From Parabacteroides faecis (GTDB lineage Bacteria > Bacteroidota > Bacteroidia > Bacteroidales > Tannerellaceae): 64,000 nt of DNA. The notes beneath the pieces are model-generated. The model saw only the letters and a program-made list of their open reading frames with translations, searched no databases and was not told the origin of the DNA. The position numbers and the translations under genes were made by a program. The stretch spans positions 62,001 through 126,000 of the forward strand of contig NZ_BMPB01000016.1 in NCBI RefSeq assembly GCF_014647375.1. The letters run 5' to 3'. Shown here one piece after another: positions 1-9,570 of this stretch. Numbering within the stretch: the stretch's first letter is position 1; every line of letters begins with the position of its first letter.

Positions 1-1
1 C

Positions 2-955
2 GATCTGACCTGGGAAAAACAAAAAACATTGAATATCGGCTTCAATTCACGTTTCTTTAATCGCTTGAGTATCGACTTTGACTTCTATAACAAGGTGACG
101 ACGGATATGTTGATGACGATCCCGTTCTCTTATACAACCGGTCATGATTCAGGGTGGGGAAATATTGGCAGTATGTTTAATCGTGGTATCGAACTTACCG
201 CTTCTTATGATATAATCTCCAATAAAGATCTCTTTTGGAGTGTTTCGGCTAATATCAACTATAACAAGAACCAGATTACAGAATTGTTTGGCGGACGTGA
301 TGAGTATGTAGTGGCTAATACAGGTGTTAAATATGAAGTAGGTAAAACATATGGCGATTTCTATTATGTGAGATGGAAAGGCGTTGATCCGCAGGACGGA
401 CAGCAAATATGGCTGGATAAAGACGGGAATGAAACAAAAACTTATTCTGAAGATAATGCCGTGTTTACCGGAAAAAATCAATTTGCACCCTGGATAGGTG
501 GTTTCAATACCCAGTTTTCCTGGAAGGGTTTCACTTTGAATGCGGACTTTTCTTTTATGTTGGGTAAATATATGATCGATAATAACCGCTACTTCGTTGA
601 AAATCCGAATTTCGTCGGACAGTTAAACCAGGCTGTCGTGATGGAAAATATGTGGACAACACCTGGGCAGGTAACGGATATTCCGGCAGCAAATTCTGCA
701 ATTCAATTTGATACTCACTTGATTGAAAATGCATCGTTTATGCGTCTGAAGAATTTGACGATCGGTTATAACCTGCCGGACAATTTATTAAGAAAAACAG
801 GCTTTATCCGTGGTGTCAGAGTCTTTGCTGTTGGCCGTAACTTGTTGACTGTTACAAAATATCAGGGAGCGGACCCGGAGGTGGATTCAAACTTGCAGTT
901 AGGTAAATATCCGAATACCCGCCAGTTCTCATTTGGTGCTGAATTTACGTTCTAA
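2..955 (+). CDS. SusC-like TonB-dependent outer-membrane receptor, C-terminal part
   Basis: The reading frame is already open at the first base of the window, so this is the last 317 residues of a larger receptor (about 1,000 residues in the family). The visible part starts with the sequence DLTWEKQKTLNIG, typical of the late barrel of SusC/RagA proteins, and contains alternating aromatic-rich beta-strands; it ends FGAEFTF, an aromatic terminus usual for outer-membrane barrels. A SusD lipoprotein follows after 23 bases, as expected for a SusC/SusD nutrient-uptake pair. The substrate cannot be told, because the plug and any linked glycosidases lie upstream of the window. Confidence 0.93.
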   Translation, partial: DLTWEKQKTLNIGFNSRFFNRLSIDFDFYNKVTTDMLMTIPFSYTTGHDSGWGNIGSMFNRGIELTASYDIISNKDLFWSVSANINYNKNQITELFGGRDEYVVANTGVKYEVGKTYGDFYYVRWKGVDPQDGQQIWLDKDGNETKTYSEDNAVFTGKNQFAPWIGGFNTQFSWKGFTLNADFSFMLGKYMIDNNRYFVENPNFVGQLNQAVVMENMWTTPGQVTDIPAANSAIQFDTHLIENASFMRLKNLTIGYNLPDNLLRKTGFIRGVRVFAVGRNLLTVTKYQGADPEVDSNLQLGKYPNTRQFSFGAEFTF

Positions 956-978
956 TAATTTGTAAAAAGAAGAAAATC

Positions 979-2493
979 ATGAAGAAAAAATCTATTATAT
1001 TGTCAGTTGCGACCTGTTGCTTTGCTGCTTTTACGGCTTGCGATATGGATTTGGCTTCGGAAACAAGCATACCTACCAATCAATCTGTTCTGTCTGTACA
1101 GGATTGTGGGAAATATAGTAATTTGTTCCATGCGGAATGGCGTGGTTATGTGCAAAATGCCTATACCATGGATGCGTTGGTCCAGTCAGGATTGATAACA
1201 GCCACGGCTGATTACGGAAATACGTATGGTGCTTTTTACCGCTGGGATTATACTATTACAGATGGTGCTTTTTCTGGCTGTTGGAGTAATAATTATAATT
1301 TTATAGCAAACGCCAACGTCCTGTTGAAAGGGGCAGAAGCTTTATTAGCAGATAATTCGTTATCGGATGCTGATCGGAATGAAATCCGGCTTTATATGGG
1401 CCATGCTTATTTTACAAGAGCGTATGCTTATTTTGAGTTGGCTCTTCATTTCTGTAAAAATTACGATCCGACTACCGCTGCTAAGGAATATGGCGTTCCT
1501 CTTGTGGAAGAATATAATTCGACTCCATCTATCGCCGGAACTTATCCGGGACGTAGTACGCTGGAAGAAACTTATAAACAGATTGATAGCGATTTGGCAA
1601 AAGCAGAAGAATATGTAACGACAACAGGAGAGATAAACTCTGCTTATATCACGGCTGATGTGGTAAAAGCTTTAAAAGCCAGAATAGCATTGGAAAAAGA
1701 GGATTACCCGACTGCTATATCTGCCGCTACCGCGCTGATAAACAGTGGTACTTATCCATTGATGACAGACGGTGATGCTTATGCTGATATGTGGCTGCAT
1801 GACAACGGAACGGAAGCCATCTGGCAGTTTGCTATGGTGAAAGCCAAAGAAACGGGACCGAATGCCTTGGGTAGCGCTTTCTGCGGTATTATAGATAAAT
1901 TACCCCGCCCTTCTTATTTGCCGACTAACACTGTATTGAATTTGTATGATAAGGAGAATGATATTCGTTATAATGCCTATTTTACGTATGACTCGATCGA
2001 TGCCCAGACTGTTCCGGACTTTATGATTACGTATTGTAAGAAATGGCCGGGTAACCCTGAATTGTATGAAGGAAAGAGCAATAACATAAATAAGACCAAG
2101 GCTTTCCGTATTTCAGAAATGTATCTGATTGCGGCTGAGGCTTATGCGATGTCGGGAGATGAAACGAATGCTTCCGCGATGTTGAATAAATTGAAGACAA
2201 CCCGTGTGAAAGGATGGAGTGATAAGTCTTACAAAGGCGATGCTCTGATAAAAGAAATTCAGGATGAGTATGTCCGTGAATTATTCGGTGAACATCCTTA
2301 CCTCTTTGACCTGAAACGTTGGAAGAAAGGGCTGAACCGTTCTTCAAGCGAAGCTCAGGATATTTCTTATCTGCCTGCTTTGGGCACGGATATGGTAAAG
2401 GCTGCTGATGATTATATGTGGGTATGGCCGATCCCTAAAGATGAGATCGATGCGAACCCGCAGATTAAAGGGCAGCAGAATACAGGGTATTAG
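979..2493 (+). CDS. SusD/RagB-family outer-membrane lipoprotein
   Basis: A 504-residue protein with a signal peptide ending in the lipobox FTAC (Cys21), so it should be a surface lipoprotein. The body has the SusD layout: helical TPR-like repeats in the first half (ALLADN...YFTRAYAYFELA) and the late motif RISEMYLIAAEAYA, then DEYVRELFGEHPYLFDLKRW, which is typical of RagB/SusD C-terminal domains. It binds the ligand at the cell surface and caps the SusC barrel encoded just upstream. It is likely the last gene of its operon: a 355-base gap with a possible hairpin terminator follows. Confidence 0.93.
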   Translation: MKKKSIILSVATCCFAAFTACDMDLASETSIPTNQSVLSVQDCGKYSNLFHAEWRGYVQNAYTMDALVQSGLITATADYGNTYGAFYRWDYTITDGAFSGCWSNNYNFIANANVLLKGAEALLADNSLSDADRNEIRLYMGHAYFTRAYAYFELALHFCKNYDPTTAAKEYGVPLVEEYNSTPSIAGTYPGRSTLEETYKQIDSDLAKAEEYVTTTGEINSAYITADVVKALKARIALEKEDYPTAISAATALINSGTYPLMTDGDAYADMWLHDNGTEAIWQFAMVKAKETGPNALGSAFCGIIDKLPRPSYLPTNTVLNLYDKENDIRYNAYFTYDSIDAQTVPDFMITYCKKWPGNPELYEGKSNNINKTKAFRISEMYLIAAEAYAMSGDETNASAMLNKLKTTRVKGWSDKSYKGDALIKEIQDEYVRELFGEHPYLFDLKRWKKGLNRSSSEAQDISYLPALGTDMVKAADDYMWVWPIPKDEIDANPQIKGQQNTGY

Positions 2494-2571
2494 TAAATCC
2501 GGAATATTATTTTTTATGAAATGAAATTTTAATATAGTCCGAAACCTTACATAACACACTTAAAAAATAAA

Positions 2572-2610
2572 GGGAATGGCTGGATGTGAATCTCGCCATT
2601 TCTCGTTTTA
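2572..2610 (+). terminator. Possible terminator after the first susCD pair
   Basis: A 9-pair stem with G-U pairs (2572-2580 with 2595-2603) is followed by CGTTTTA. It lies about 80 bases after the susD stop. The stem is imperfect, so this is only a plausible terminator. Confidence 0.4.
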
Positions 2611-2782
2611 CACAAGTCTTATAGATATTTTTTTATTATGTGAGATTATGCAATAGACTCATTTGAAAGTGTCTGTGTTTAGCTTCATGTCGAAATTTGA
2701 AGTTCTCTTGATAAAGCTCTATAATTGGTTAAATAATTATAATCTGCTGCCTGTCTCACAATTTATTCGTTCTTTTGCAGAA

Positions 2783-2822
2783 AAATTGGGAGGTATGTGC
2801 TCTGTACGTATCTCCCCAATTT
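2783..2822 (+). promoter_or_regulatory. Hairpin in the ftsX leader
   Basis: AAATTGGG at 2783-2790 pairs with CCCAATTT at 2815-2822, and the stem continues inward for about seven more pairs past one bulged C. It ends 26 bases before the ftsX start codon. It could be a leader structure or a weak terminator for readthrough from upstream. Confidence 0.5.
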
Positions 2823-2848
2823 GTTGAATAATAATAAGGTTACGTCTG

Positions 2849-3727
2849 ATGGCTGAAAATAATAAGGTTAACTCGGTTTCTTTCTTTAATTCACGTCTTA
2901 CATCTATTATAAGTATAGCCCTGGTATTATTTTTACTCGGGTTGATTTTGTTGATGGGACTGCTGGGGAATCAGTTATCGGTCTATGTGAAGGAAAATAT
3001 ATCCTTTTCCATTGTTTTGAAAGATAACCAGAAAGAGGCGGAGATCAAGAAGATGCAAAAAAGCCTGGACGCACTACCTTTTATCAAATCCACAGAATAT
3101 ATCTCGAAAGAACAGGCTGCGAAAGAACTGGAAGAGGAATTGGGGGAAAATCCCGAGACTTTCCTGGGCTTCAACCCTCTGCAGGCATCTATCGAAGTAA
3201 AGCTGCATTCCGAATATGCCAATCCGGACAGCCTGCAACATATTGAAAGGAAAATTAAAACATATACTTCCGTTTCAGATCTGCTTTATCGTAAGGATAT
3301 GATGCAGATGGTTAACGATAATATGAAACGCCTGAGCATTATCCTGCTTACGCTGGCTGTTATGTTGATGGCCATATCGTTTGTTCTGATCAGTAATACG
3401 ATCCGTTTGTTGATCTATTCCAAACGTTTTTTGATCCATACAATGAAACTGGTTGGAGCGACTTCCGGTTTTATCAGGCGTCCTTTTGTGCGCTATAATG
3501 TGGTAAGCGGTATTTTTGCATCCATTCTGGCAATATTAATGCTGACCGGTTCGTTATATTATTTACAACACGAATTGGACGGTTTTATCCAGTTATTGGA
3601 TATGAAGGCTTTATTGGTGGTTTTTGCCGCAGTGTTCCTCTTAGGGATCTTGTTGTCGGTAACAGCTACTGTATTTGCTGTAAACAAGTACCTCCGTATG
3701 GGTGTTGATAAGTTGTATTATATATAA
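2849..3727 (+). CDS. ftsX: Cell-division protein FtsX (permease-like)
   Basis: A 292-residue protein with the FtsX topology: one N-terminal membrane helix (about 20-45), an extracytoplasmic domain (about 50-165), then three membrane helices around 165-190, 220-240 and 260-285. The segment KLVGATSGFIRRPF is the conserved FtsX/MacB-type cytoplasmic loop. With FtsE it forms an ABC-like complex that activates cell-wall hydrolases at the division site. FtsE is not in the window, which is usual because ftsE and ftsX are often unlinked in Bacteroidota. It heads a tight operon with DUF3098, uppP, truB and queA, a gene order common in this phylum. Confidence 0.93.
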   Translation: MAENNKVNSVSFFNSRLTSIISIALVLFLLGLILLMGLLGNQLSVYVKENISFSIVLKDNQKEAEIKKMQKSLDALPFIKSTEYISKEQAAKELEEELGENPETFLGFNPLQASIEVKLHSEYANPDSLQHIERKIKTYTSVSDLLYRKDMMQMVNDNMKRLSIILLTLAVMLMAISFVLISNTIRLLIYSKRFLIHTMKLVGATSGFIRRPFVRYNVVSGIFASILAILMLTGSLYYLQHELDGFIQLLDMKALLVVFAAVFLLGILLSVTATVFAVNKYLRMGVDKLYYI

Positions 3728-3739
3728 TAAACAGAAAAG

Positions 3740-3982
3740 ATGGCTAAGAGAGATTTTGCTTTCGGAAAAGAAAATTTTATTCTGATCGCGGTTGCCGTGG
3801 CAGTGATCATTATTGGTTTTATGTTGATGAGTGGAGGAGGTTCTGCCGATGCAACCAGTTTTAACCCGGAAATATTCAGTACACGTCGTATTGTGGTGGC
3901 TCCGGTTGTGACGATGATCGGTTTCGGCCTTATGATTGTAGGTATCCTGAAAAACAGCAAAAGTAAAGAAGTTACGGAATGA
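3740..3982 (+). CDS. DUF3098 family small membrane protein
   Basis: An 80-residue protein with two predicted membrane helices (about 13-30 and 53-70) separated by a short loop containing [11 protein letters not shown], a pattern typical of DUF3098. Its function is unknown. It sits 12 bases after ftsX and its last codons overlap the uppP start (ATGA-type overlap at 3979-3982), so the three are translated together. The constant neighbourhood suggests a link with envelope growth, but this is inference. Confidence 0.88.
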   Translation: MAKRDFAFGKENFILIAVAVAVIIIGFMLMSGGGSADATSFNPEIFSTRRIVVAPVVTMIGFGLMIVGILKNSKSKEVTE

Positions 3983-4779
3983 GTTGGTTTGAAGCCTTGG
4001 TGCTGGGGATCGTACAGGGACTGACGGAGTATCTTCCTGTAAGCAGCAGCGGACATCTGGCAATCGGATCGGCGCTGTTTGGAATTGAAGGAGAAGAGAA
4101 TCTGGCATTTACAATCGTAGTCCACGTGGCTACGGTATTTAGTACATTAGTTATACTCTGGAAAGAGATCGAATGGATATTCCGCGGATTGTTCAAGTTT
4201 CAGATGAATAGTGAAACCCGTTATGTGATCAATATCCTGATTTCTATGATACCGATCGGTATTGTCGGAGTATTTTTCAAAGATACAGTTGAAGCTATCT
4301 TTGGCTCGGGTTTGCTGATAGTCGGTTGCATGTTGCTGGTAACGGCGGCATTGCTGTCTTTCTCTTATTATGCAAAGCCCCGACAGAAAGAGAACCTTTC
4401 GATGAAAGATGCTTTTATTATCGGTTTGGCCCAGGCTTGTGCCGTTTTGCCCGGACTTTCACGTTCCGGAACAACGATCGCTACAGGTTTGTTGCTGGGT
4501 AATAATAAAGCTAAACTGGCTCAATTCTCTTTCCTGATGGTCATTCCCCCGATTCTGGGTGAAGCCCTGTTGGATGTATTGAAGCTGGTAAAAGGCGAAA
4601 ATATTGCCGGAGATATTCCGACGCTTTCGCTGGTTGTCGGTTTTGTAGCTGCTTTCCTTTCCGGTTGTCTGGCTTGTAAGTGGATGATCAATATCGTGAA
4701 AAAAGGAAAGCTGATCTACTTTGCTATTTATTGTGCGATAGTCGGACTGATCACTATTGCATGTACATTGATGAAGTAA
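3979..4779 (+). CDS. uppP: Undecaprenyl-diphosphatase
   Basis: A 266-residue integral membrane protein of the BacA/UppP family, which dephosphorylates undecaprenyl diphosphate so the lipid carrier can be reused for peptidoglycan and surface glycans. The two family signatures are present: [14 protein letters not shown] at 14-27 with Glu17, and PGLSRSGTT at 158-166 with Arg162. His49 is also in the expected place. About seven to eight hydrophobic segments span the protein. High expression gives bacitracin tolerance in other bacteria (established for the family). Confidence 0.96.
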   Translation: MSWFEALVLGIVQGLTEYLPVSSSGHLAIGSALFGIEGEENLAFTIVVHVATVFSTLVILWKEIEWIFRGLFKFQMNSETRYVINILISMIPIGIVGVFFKDTVEAIFGSGLLIVGCMLLVTAALLSFSYYAKPRQKENLSMKDAFIIGLAQACAVLPGLSRSGTTIATGLLLGNNKAKLAQFSFLMVIPPILGEALLDVLKLVKGENIAGDIPTLSLVVGFVAAFLSGCLACKWMINIVKKGKLIYFAIYCAIVGLITIACTLMK

Positions 4780-4785
4780 TATAGA

Positions 4786-5517
4786 ATGGATTTTATAGCA
4801 GGAGAGGTTTTATATTTTAACAAGCCGCTGACGTGGACTTCGTTCGATCTGGTGAACAAGTTCCGTTACAAATTATCGCGGAAGCTGAAAGTAAAAAAAA
4901 TAAAAGTCGGACATGCCGGAACGCTGGATCCGCTGGCTACCGGGGTCATGATCGTTTGTACCGGGAAGGCAACCAAGCGGATCGATGAATTCCAGTATCA
5001 GACAAAAGAATACGTGGCAACCCTGAAGCTTGGGGAAACGACGCCTTCCTTTGATCTGGAAAAGGAGATAGATGCCGTATATCCGACGGAACATATAACT
5101 CAGGAGATGGTCGGGGATGTGCTGAATTCGTTCGTAGGAACGATCCAGCAGATCCCGCCGGTTTTTTCAGCCTGCAAAGTGGACGGAAAGCGTGCATACG
5201 AGTTGGCACGTAAAGGGGAAGAAGTGGAGTTGAAGTCAAAAACACTGGTGATCGATGAGATGGAACTGCTGGAATGCAGCCTGCCGGTCATTAAAATCCG
5301 TGTGGTATGTAGTAAAGGTACTTATATCCGTGCCCTGGCACGTGATATCGGTGTTGCCTTGAATTCGGGCGCCCATCTGATCGGATTGGAGCGTACCCGG
5401 ATCGGAGATATAACATTGGATAAATGCATGAATCCGGAAGAGATAGATGCTTTTCTGGAGGAAGCGGTCGGAGATCGTGTGGCTGATGAAGCCGGAGCGG
5501 CTCCGATAGAAAAATGA
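4786..5517 (+). CDS. truB: tRNA pseudouridine(55) synthase
   Basis: A 243-residue protein that converts U55 of the tRNA T-loop to pseudouridine. The catalytic motif GHAGTLDPLATG is at residues 42-53, with Asp48 as the nucleophile. A second motif, CSKGTYIRALARDIG, lies near residue 180. The length is normal for the Bacteroidota form, which lacks the long PUA extension. It starts six bases after uppP and is co-transcribed with it. Confidence 0.97.
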   Translation: MDFIAGEVLYFNKPLTWTSFDLVNKFRYKLSRKLKVKKIKVGHAGTLDPLATGVMIVCTGKATKRIDEFQYQTKEYVATLKLGETTPSFDLEKEIDAVYPTEHITQEMVGDVLNSFVGTIQQIPPVFSACKVDGKRAYELARKGEEVELKSKTLVIDEMELLECSLPVIKIRVVCSKGTYIRALARDIGVALNSGAHLIGLERTRIGDITLDKCMNPEEIDAFLEEAVGDRVADEAGAAPIEK

Positions 5518-5549
5518 TAAGAATAAAAGAAAATAAATAAAGTAACATT

Positions 5550-6599
5550 ATGAAGCTATCTAAATTCAAATTTAACTTGCCGCAGGAACAGATCGCTCTT
5601 CATCCCGCAAAGAACAGGGATGAATCCCGGTTGATGGTTGTACACCGTAACACAGGGGAGATCGAGCATAAAGTCTTTAAAGACCTGTTGGAATATTTTG
5701 GAGAAAAAGATGTATTCATCTTCAACAACACGAAAGTTTTTCCTGCCCGTTTATATGGTAATAAAGAAAAGACTGGTGCACGTATCGAAGTATTTTTGCT
5801 GCGTGAACTGAACGAAGACCTTCGTCTTTGGGATGTCTTGGTCGATCCTGCCCGTAAAATCCGTATCGGTAATAAACTTTATTTCGGGGAAGACGATTCG
5901 ATGGTAGCCGAAGTGATCGATAATACTACGTCACGCGGTCGTACCTTGCGTTTTCTGTATGACGGAAACCATGATGAGTTCAAAAAAGCATTGTATGCTT
6001 TGGGAGAGACTCCGCTTCCTAAATATATCGATCGTCCGGTAGAAGCGGATGACGAAGATCGTTACCAGAATATCTTCGCGAAAGAAGAAGGTGCGGTAGT
6101 GGCTCCGGCCGCCGGCCTGCATTTCAGCCGCGAATTAATGAAACGTCTGGAGATCAAAGATTGTCGTTTTGCATTCCTTACAGTTCATTCCGGATTGGGT
6201 AATTTCCGCGAAATAGATGTGGAAGACCTGACAAAACACAAGATGGATTCCGAACAGATGATCGTGAATGGGGATGTCGTGGATATCGTGAATACAGGTA
6301 AGGACGACGGTCGTCAGATCTGTGCTGTCGGAACTTCTGTGATGCGTGCGGTAGAAACTGCTGTAAGTACGGATGGACATCTGAAAGAGTTTGAAGGATG
6401 GACAAATAAGTTCATTTTCCCTCCTTATGATTTCAGCGTGGCTACCAGTATGATCACCAACTTCCACATGCCGTTGTCTACTCTTTTGATGATGACTGCT
6501 TCATTCGGCGGATATGACCTGATCATGGATGCTTATGATGTGGCATTGAAAGAAGGATACCGTTTCGGTGCCTATGGCGACGCAATGTTGATCATCTAA
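5550..6599 (+). CDS. queA: S-adenosylmethionine:tRNA ribosyltransferase-isomerase
   Basis: A 349-residue QueA protein. It transfers and isomerises the ribose of S-adenosylmethionine onto preQ1 in tRNA to form epoxyqueuosine. The N-terminus ([19 protein letters not shown]) and the motifs [19 protein letters not shown] and the C-terminal [13 protein letters not shown] are the usual family signatures. The length matches family members. It follows truB by 32 bases; pairing of these two tRNA-modification genes is common in Bacteroidota. Confidence 0.97.
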   Translation: MKLSKFKFNLPQEQIALHPAKNRDESRLMVVHRNTGEIEHKVFKDLLEYFGEKDVFIFNNTKVFPARLYGNKEKTGARIEVFLLRELNEDLRLWDVLVDPARKIRIGNKLYFGEDDSMVAEVIDNTTSRGRTLRFLYDGNHDEFKKALYALGETPLPKYIDRPVEADDEDRYQNIFAKEEGAVVAPAAGLHFSRELMKRLEIKDCRFAFLTVHSGLGNFREIDVEDLTKHKMDSEQMIVNGDVVDIVNTGKDDGRQICAVGTSVMRAVETAVSTDGHLKEFEGWTNKFIFPPYDFSVATSMITNFHMPLSTLLMMTASFGGYDLIMDAYDVALKEGYRFGAYGDAMLII

Positions 6600-6610
6600 G
6601 ACGTACGTTT

Positions 6611-7078
6611 ATGGCTATTGCATACCTGGCTTTAGGTACGAATATAGGAAATAAAAGACGGAATATGATAACGGCCACTGCGCTGTTAGCTGAAAGGGTG
6701 GGAGATGTTCTCGCCCTTTCCGGTTTTTATGAAACCGAACCCTGGGGATTTCAGTCGGAGAATACGTTCCTGAATGCTGCTTTGCAGCTCGAAACCTCTT
6801 TATCTCCGCTGGGGCTACTGGAAGCAACCCAACAGATCGAGGTGGAGATGGGACGTACGCAGAAAAGTAACGGTACTTATCATGACCGTATCATCGATAT
6901 CGATATTCTGCTGTATGACGATCTGATCCTGCAGACGCCGGAACTGACATTGCCGCATCCATTGATGCAGGATCGCCGGTTCGTGATGGAACCCTTGCTT
7001 GAAATAGCTCCGAACGTGGTTCATCCGGTGTTTAAAAAGACAGTTGTTTCCCTTATGCGGGAACGCAACATTTTGTAA
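6611..7078 (+). CDS. folK: 2-amino-4-hydroxy-6-hydroxymethyldihydropteridine pyrophosphokinase
   Basis: A 155-residue HPPK, which transfers pyrophosphate from ATP to hydroxymethyl-dihydropterin in folate synthesis. The family signatures are visible: LALGTNIGNK near the N-terminus, FYETEPWGF around 38-46, and the signature TYHDRIIDIDILLYDD around 91-106 with the metal-binding DID aspartates. It starts 11 bases after queA. No folP or folB is next to it. Confidence 0.96.
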   Translation: MAIAYLALGTNIGNKRRNMITATALLAERVGDVLALSGFYETEPWGFQSENTFLNAALQLETSLSPLGLLEATQQIEVEMGRTQKSNGTYHDRIIDIDILLYDDLILQTPELTLPHPLMQDRRFVMEPLLEIAPNVVHPVFKKTVVSLMRERNIL

Positions 7079-7118
7079 CTTCATACTGTTTTCAAATAAA
7101 ACAATAAAAGATAAAGCA

Positions 7119-7307
7119 ATGAACGATATAGAAAAGATCCTGACCGGTGGAGGAATGGTTTTCAAGAAGGCCAAGGAAGAGAACGCCGGAGAAAAAAAAA
7201 TCAAATACGCTGATTTCCTGAAAGGTACCCATAAATCGGGTTCAGCAAAGATGAAAGCTGAATACAAGTATAAAAAAGCACTTCGTAACACAAAGAAGAA
7301 AAAATAA
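7119..7307 (+). CDS. Small basic conserved protein of unknown function
   Basis: A 62-residue, strongly basic protein starting at ATG 7119 (MNDIEKILTGGG) and ending in a lysine-rich tail. It has no signal peptide or membrane segment. I do not recognise a named domain; similar short Lys-rich proteins follow folK in related genomes as far as I recall, but that cannot be checked here. The charge suggests contact with RNA or the ribosome (inference only). The upstream ATG-less stretch overlapping folK was not used, because the ATG has an A-rich leader. Confidence 0.6.
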   Translation: MNDIEKILTGGGMVFKKAKEENAGEKKIKYADFLKGTHKSGSAKMKAEYKYKKALRNTKKKK

Positions 7308-7322
7308 TTTTGAATTTTCAAT

Positions 7323-7351
7323 TTTGAATTGTCAATTAATTCTTATCTTTG
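7323..7351 (+). promoter_or_regulatory. Probable metK promoter
   Basis: TTTG at 7323-7326 and TATCTTTG at 7344-7351 match the Bacteroidota -33 and -7 elements with a 17-base spacer, slightly shorter than usual. The start codon of metK is about 200 bases further on, leaving a long AT-rich leader with repeated TTCAATTTT-type words near both ends. I could not fit a known SAM riboswitch to it. Confidence 0.5.
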
Positions 7352-7555
7352 TCTCCGAATTGATGTGGATAGATTTGTATTGCTTGCAACCACAGGAAAA
7401 AATGCTAAAAACAAGTTACTTTTCTTTGCCGTTCGGCATATATATCCTTCCGTTATCAATTCATTATTATTAATCAATTGTCTGTTGTTGATTGATTTTA
7501 GGGGTGTCTGACATCTAATTTCAATTTTCAGTATTCAATTTTCAATTAAAAAGTA

Positions 7556-8842
7556 ATGAGTTATTTATTCACCTCCGAATCGGTGTCCGAAGGGCACCCC
7601 GATAAAGTAGCCGATCAGATATCGGATGCTTTGCTGGATGAGTTCCTTGCTTATGACAAGAGCTCGAAAGTTGCTTGCGAAACCCTTGTTACAACCGGAC
7701 AGGTTGTCTTGGCTGGAGAAGTTAAATCAAGTGCTTATGTAGATGTGCAGGAAGTTGCACGCGGTGTGATCGAAAAAATCGGTTACACGAAAAGCGAATA
7801 TCAGTTTGAGGCCAAATCATGCGGCGTATTCTCTGCTATCCATGAACAGAGTGGCGATATCAACCGTGGCGTTGAGCGCGAAGACCCTTACAACCAGGGG
7901 GCTGGCGACCAGGGTATGATGTTCGGATATGCAACGAATGAAACTGAAAATTACATGCCTCTGGCCCTCGACCTTTCACACAGTTTGTTGTGGGAACTGG
8001 CTGAGATCCGCAAGAATGAGAACGACCTGATGCCTTACCTCCGTCCGGATGCAAAGAGCCAGGTCACTATTGAATATGATGACAACGGCAAGCCGTTACG
8101 CATCGACACGATCGTTGTTTCTACCCAACATGATGAATTTATCGGTCCGAAAGGTATCAGCCAGGAAGAAGCCGATATCGCCATGCAGAAGAAGATTGCA
8201 GCCGATGTGAAGAAGATCCTGATTCCGCGTGTGAAAGCGCAGTATCCGGCTTATGTACAAGCCTTGTTCAACGATGATATCATTTATCATGTAAATCCGA
8301 CCGGTAAGTTCGTGATCGGTGGTCCTCATGGTGATACAGGTCTGACCGGACGTAAGATCATTGTGGATACATACGGTGGAAAAGGTGCTCACGGCGGTGG
8401 TGCATTCTCCGGAAAAGATCCTTCGAAAGTTGACCGTTCTGCTGCTTATGCAGCCCGCCATATTGCGAAAAACCTGGTTGCCGCAGGTGTTGCTGACGAA
8501 ATGCTGGTACAGGTTTCTTATGCGATCGGTGTAGCAAAACCGATGAATATTTTCGTAAATACGTTTGGTCGTGCCAATGTAAAAATGACAGATGGCGAGA
8601 TTGCAGAAAAGATCTGGGATCTTTTCGACATGCGTCCGAAAGCGATCGAAGAACGTCTGAAATTACGTAATCCGATCTATCTGGAAACAGCTTCTTACGG
8701 ACATATGGGACGTAAACCGGAAATTGTTACCAAGACATTTACTTCTCGTTATAACCCGGAACCTACTATTTGTGAGGTGGAGTTATTTACCTGGGAGAAA
8801 CTGGATTATGTGGATAAAGTGAAAGAAAGTTTTGGATTGTAA
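7556..8842 (+). CDS. metK: S-adenosylmethionine synthetase
   Basis: A 428-residue enzyme that makes S-adenosylmethionine from methionine and ATP. The first signature, [14 protein letters not shown], is at residues 11-24 with catalytic His14; later come [12 protein letters not shown], the P-loop-like [13 protein letters not shown], and the phosphate-binding loop [19 protein letters not shown]. The length fits the Bacteroidota type, which is longer than the E. coli enzyme. It is transcribed alone, between its own promoter and a terminator. It supplies the cofactor used by QueA and by the radical SAM enzyme in this window, though it is not specific to them. Confidence 0.98.
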   Translation: MSYLFTSESVSEGHPDKVADQISDALLDEFLAYDKSSKVACETLVTTGQVVLAGEVKSSAYVDVQEVARGVIEKIGYTKSEYQFEAKSCGVFSAIHEQSGDINRGVEREDPYNQGAGDQGMMFGYATNETENYMPLALDLSHSLLWELAEIRKNENDLMPYLRPDAKSQVTIEYDDNGKPLRIDTIVVSTQHDEFIGPKGISQEEADIAMQKKIAADVKKILIPRVKAQYPAYVQALFNDDIIYHVNPTGKFVIGGPHGDTGLTGRKIIVDTYGGKGAHGGGAFSGKDPSKVDRSAAYAARHIAKNLVAAGVADEMLVQVSYAIGVAKPMNIFVNTFGRANVKMTDGEIAEKIWDLFDMRPKAIEERLKLRNPIYLETASYGHMGRKPEIVTKTFTSRYNPEPTICEVELFTWEKLDYVDKVKESFGL

Positions 8843-8868
8843 TAACTAACTTATAAGTTCTAGAGTAG

Positions 8869-8907
8869 ACTCCTGTTCTGAAATATCTCGGAGCAGGAGT
8901 TTTTTTA
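8869..8907 (+). terminator. Rho-independent terminator of metK
   Basis: ACTCCTG at 8869-8875 pairs with CAGGAGT at 8894-8900 and is followed by a run of Ts (8900-8906). It lies 27 bases after the metK stop. Confidence 0.85.
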
Positions 8908-8949
8908 TATTATTATCGTTATTTTTGCCGAATAAGGATTTGTTATAAT

Positions 8950-9486
8950 ATGAGTGAAGAAGTCTTTTGCGTACAAAAAATAAAAGAGGGGGATCAGATG
9001 GCATTCTGTTCTTTTGTCGAATTGTACTCGAAAGATTTGTATTATTTTGCCTTGGGGTATGTAAATGTCCGTGAACTGGCGGAAGAAGTTGTAAGCGATG
9101 TATTCCTGGAGGTCTGGAATAACCGTGCCCGCCTTGACGAAATAATCCATATCAAGTCATGGTTACTTGTTTTGGTCCGTAATAAAGCTATTTCTTATCT
9201 GCGAAAAGAGCAGCCGGATACTACCGTTTCATTTGACGAGATAGACGATTTTCATGTTCCTTTGTTCCAGTCACCGGATAATAAAATGATAAGCCGGGAG
9301 GAGATCGCTAAGATCAACCAGGCAATTGCTGCATTACCACCAAAATGCAAAGAAGTATTCGTATTAGCCAAAATAGAAAAACTACCCTATAAAAAGATCT
9401 CAGAAATGCTGAATATTTCCGTGAAAACAATCAATGTGCATATTTCAAAGGCTCTGAATATCATATCTGGAATTCTTTACGAATAA
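8950..9486 (+). CDS. ECF-type RNA polymerase sigma factor (FecI-like)
   Basis: A 178-residue ECF sigma factor. Region 2 lies at about 20-90 (YFALGYVNVRELAEEVVSDVFLEVW), and region 4 at about 120-172 with the helix-turn-helix EKLPYKKISEMLNISVKTINVHISKAL. In Bacteroidota such factors are held by a FecR anti-sigma and released when a cognate SusC with an STN domain imports its ligand. The FecR gene (10992) and STN-SusC (12280) follow, but an extra lipoprotein gene lies between sigma and FecR, which is unusual and is flanked by direct repeats. Confidence 0.95.
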   Translation: MSEEVFCVQKIKEGDQMAFCSFVELYSKDLYYFALGYVNVRELAEEVVSDVFLEVWNNRARLDEIIHIKSWLLVLVRNKAISYLRKEQPDTTVSFDEIDDFHVPLFQSPDNKMISREEIAKINQAIAALPPKCKEVFVLAKIEKLPYKKISEMLNISVKTINVHISKALNIISGILYE

Positions 9487-9558
9487 ATTATTTGAGAAAA
9501 TCCCTTTTTAAGTAGGACATTTTTTTTTCGTCTGCGTCTTTTATATGTAAGCACATTT
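9481..9558 (+). repeat. Direct repeat, copy 1 (end of the ECF gene plus spacer)
   Basis: These 78 bases, beginning with the last codon of the sigma-factor gene, recur with about five differences at 10903-10981. Both copies contain a run of nine Ts followed by CGTCTGCGTCTTTTATATG and end GCACATTT. They stand just before the two next start codons, so each may carry the same promoter or leader. Confidence 0.9.
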
Positions 9559-9570
9559 AATTTTTGTGAT

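Larger units (their letters stand above)
2494..2848. other. Intergenic region between susD and ftsX
   Basis: No convincing gene is present in these 355 AT-rich bases. It holds a weak hairpin after susD and a strong hairpin just before ftsX, listed separately. A TTCTTTTG element at 2770-2777, one mismatch from the TAnnTTTG consensus, could be the -7 box for the ftsX operon, but no clear -33 box was found. Confidence 0.6.

Noticed and set aside
7329-7511. 60-residue frame in the metK leader
   Set aside because: It lies inside an AT-rich leader right at the promoter, with no recognisable domain.
7308-7555. SAM riboswitch before metK
   Set aside because: The long leader made this worth a look, but I could not fit conserved elements of any known SAM riboswitch by eye.
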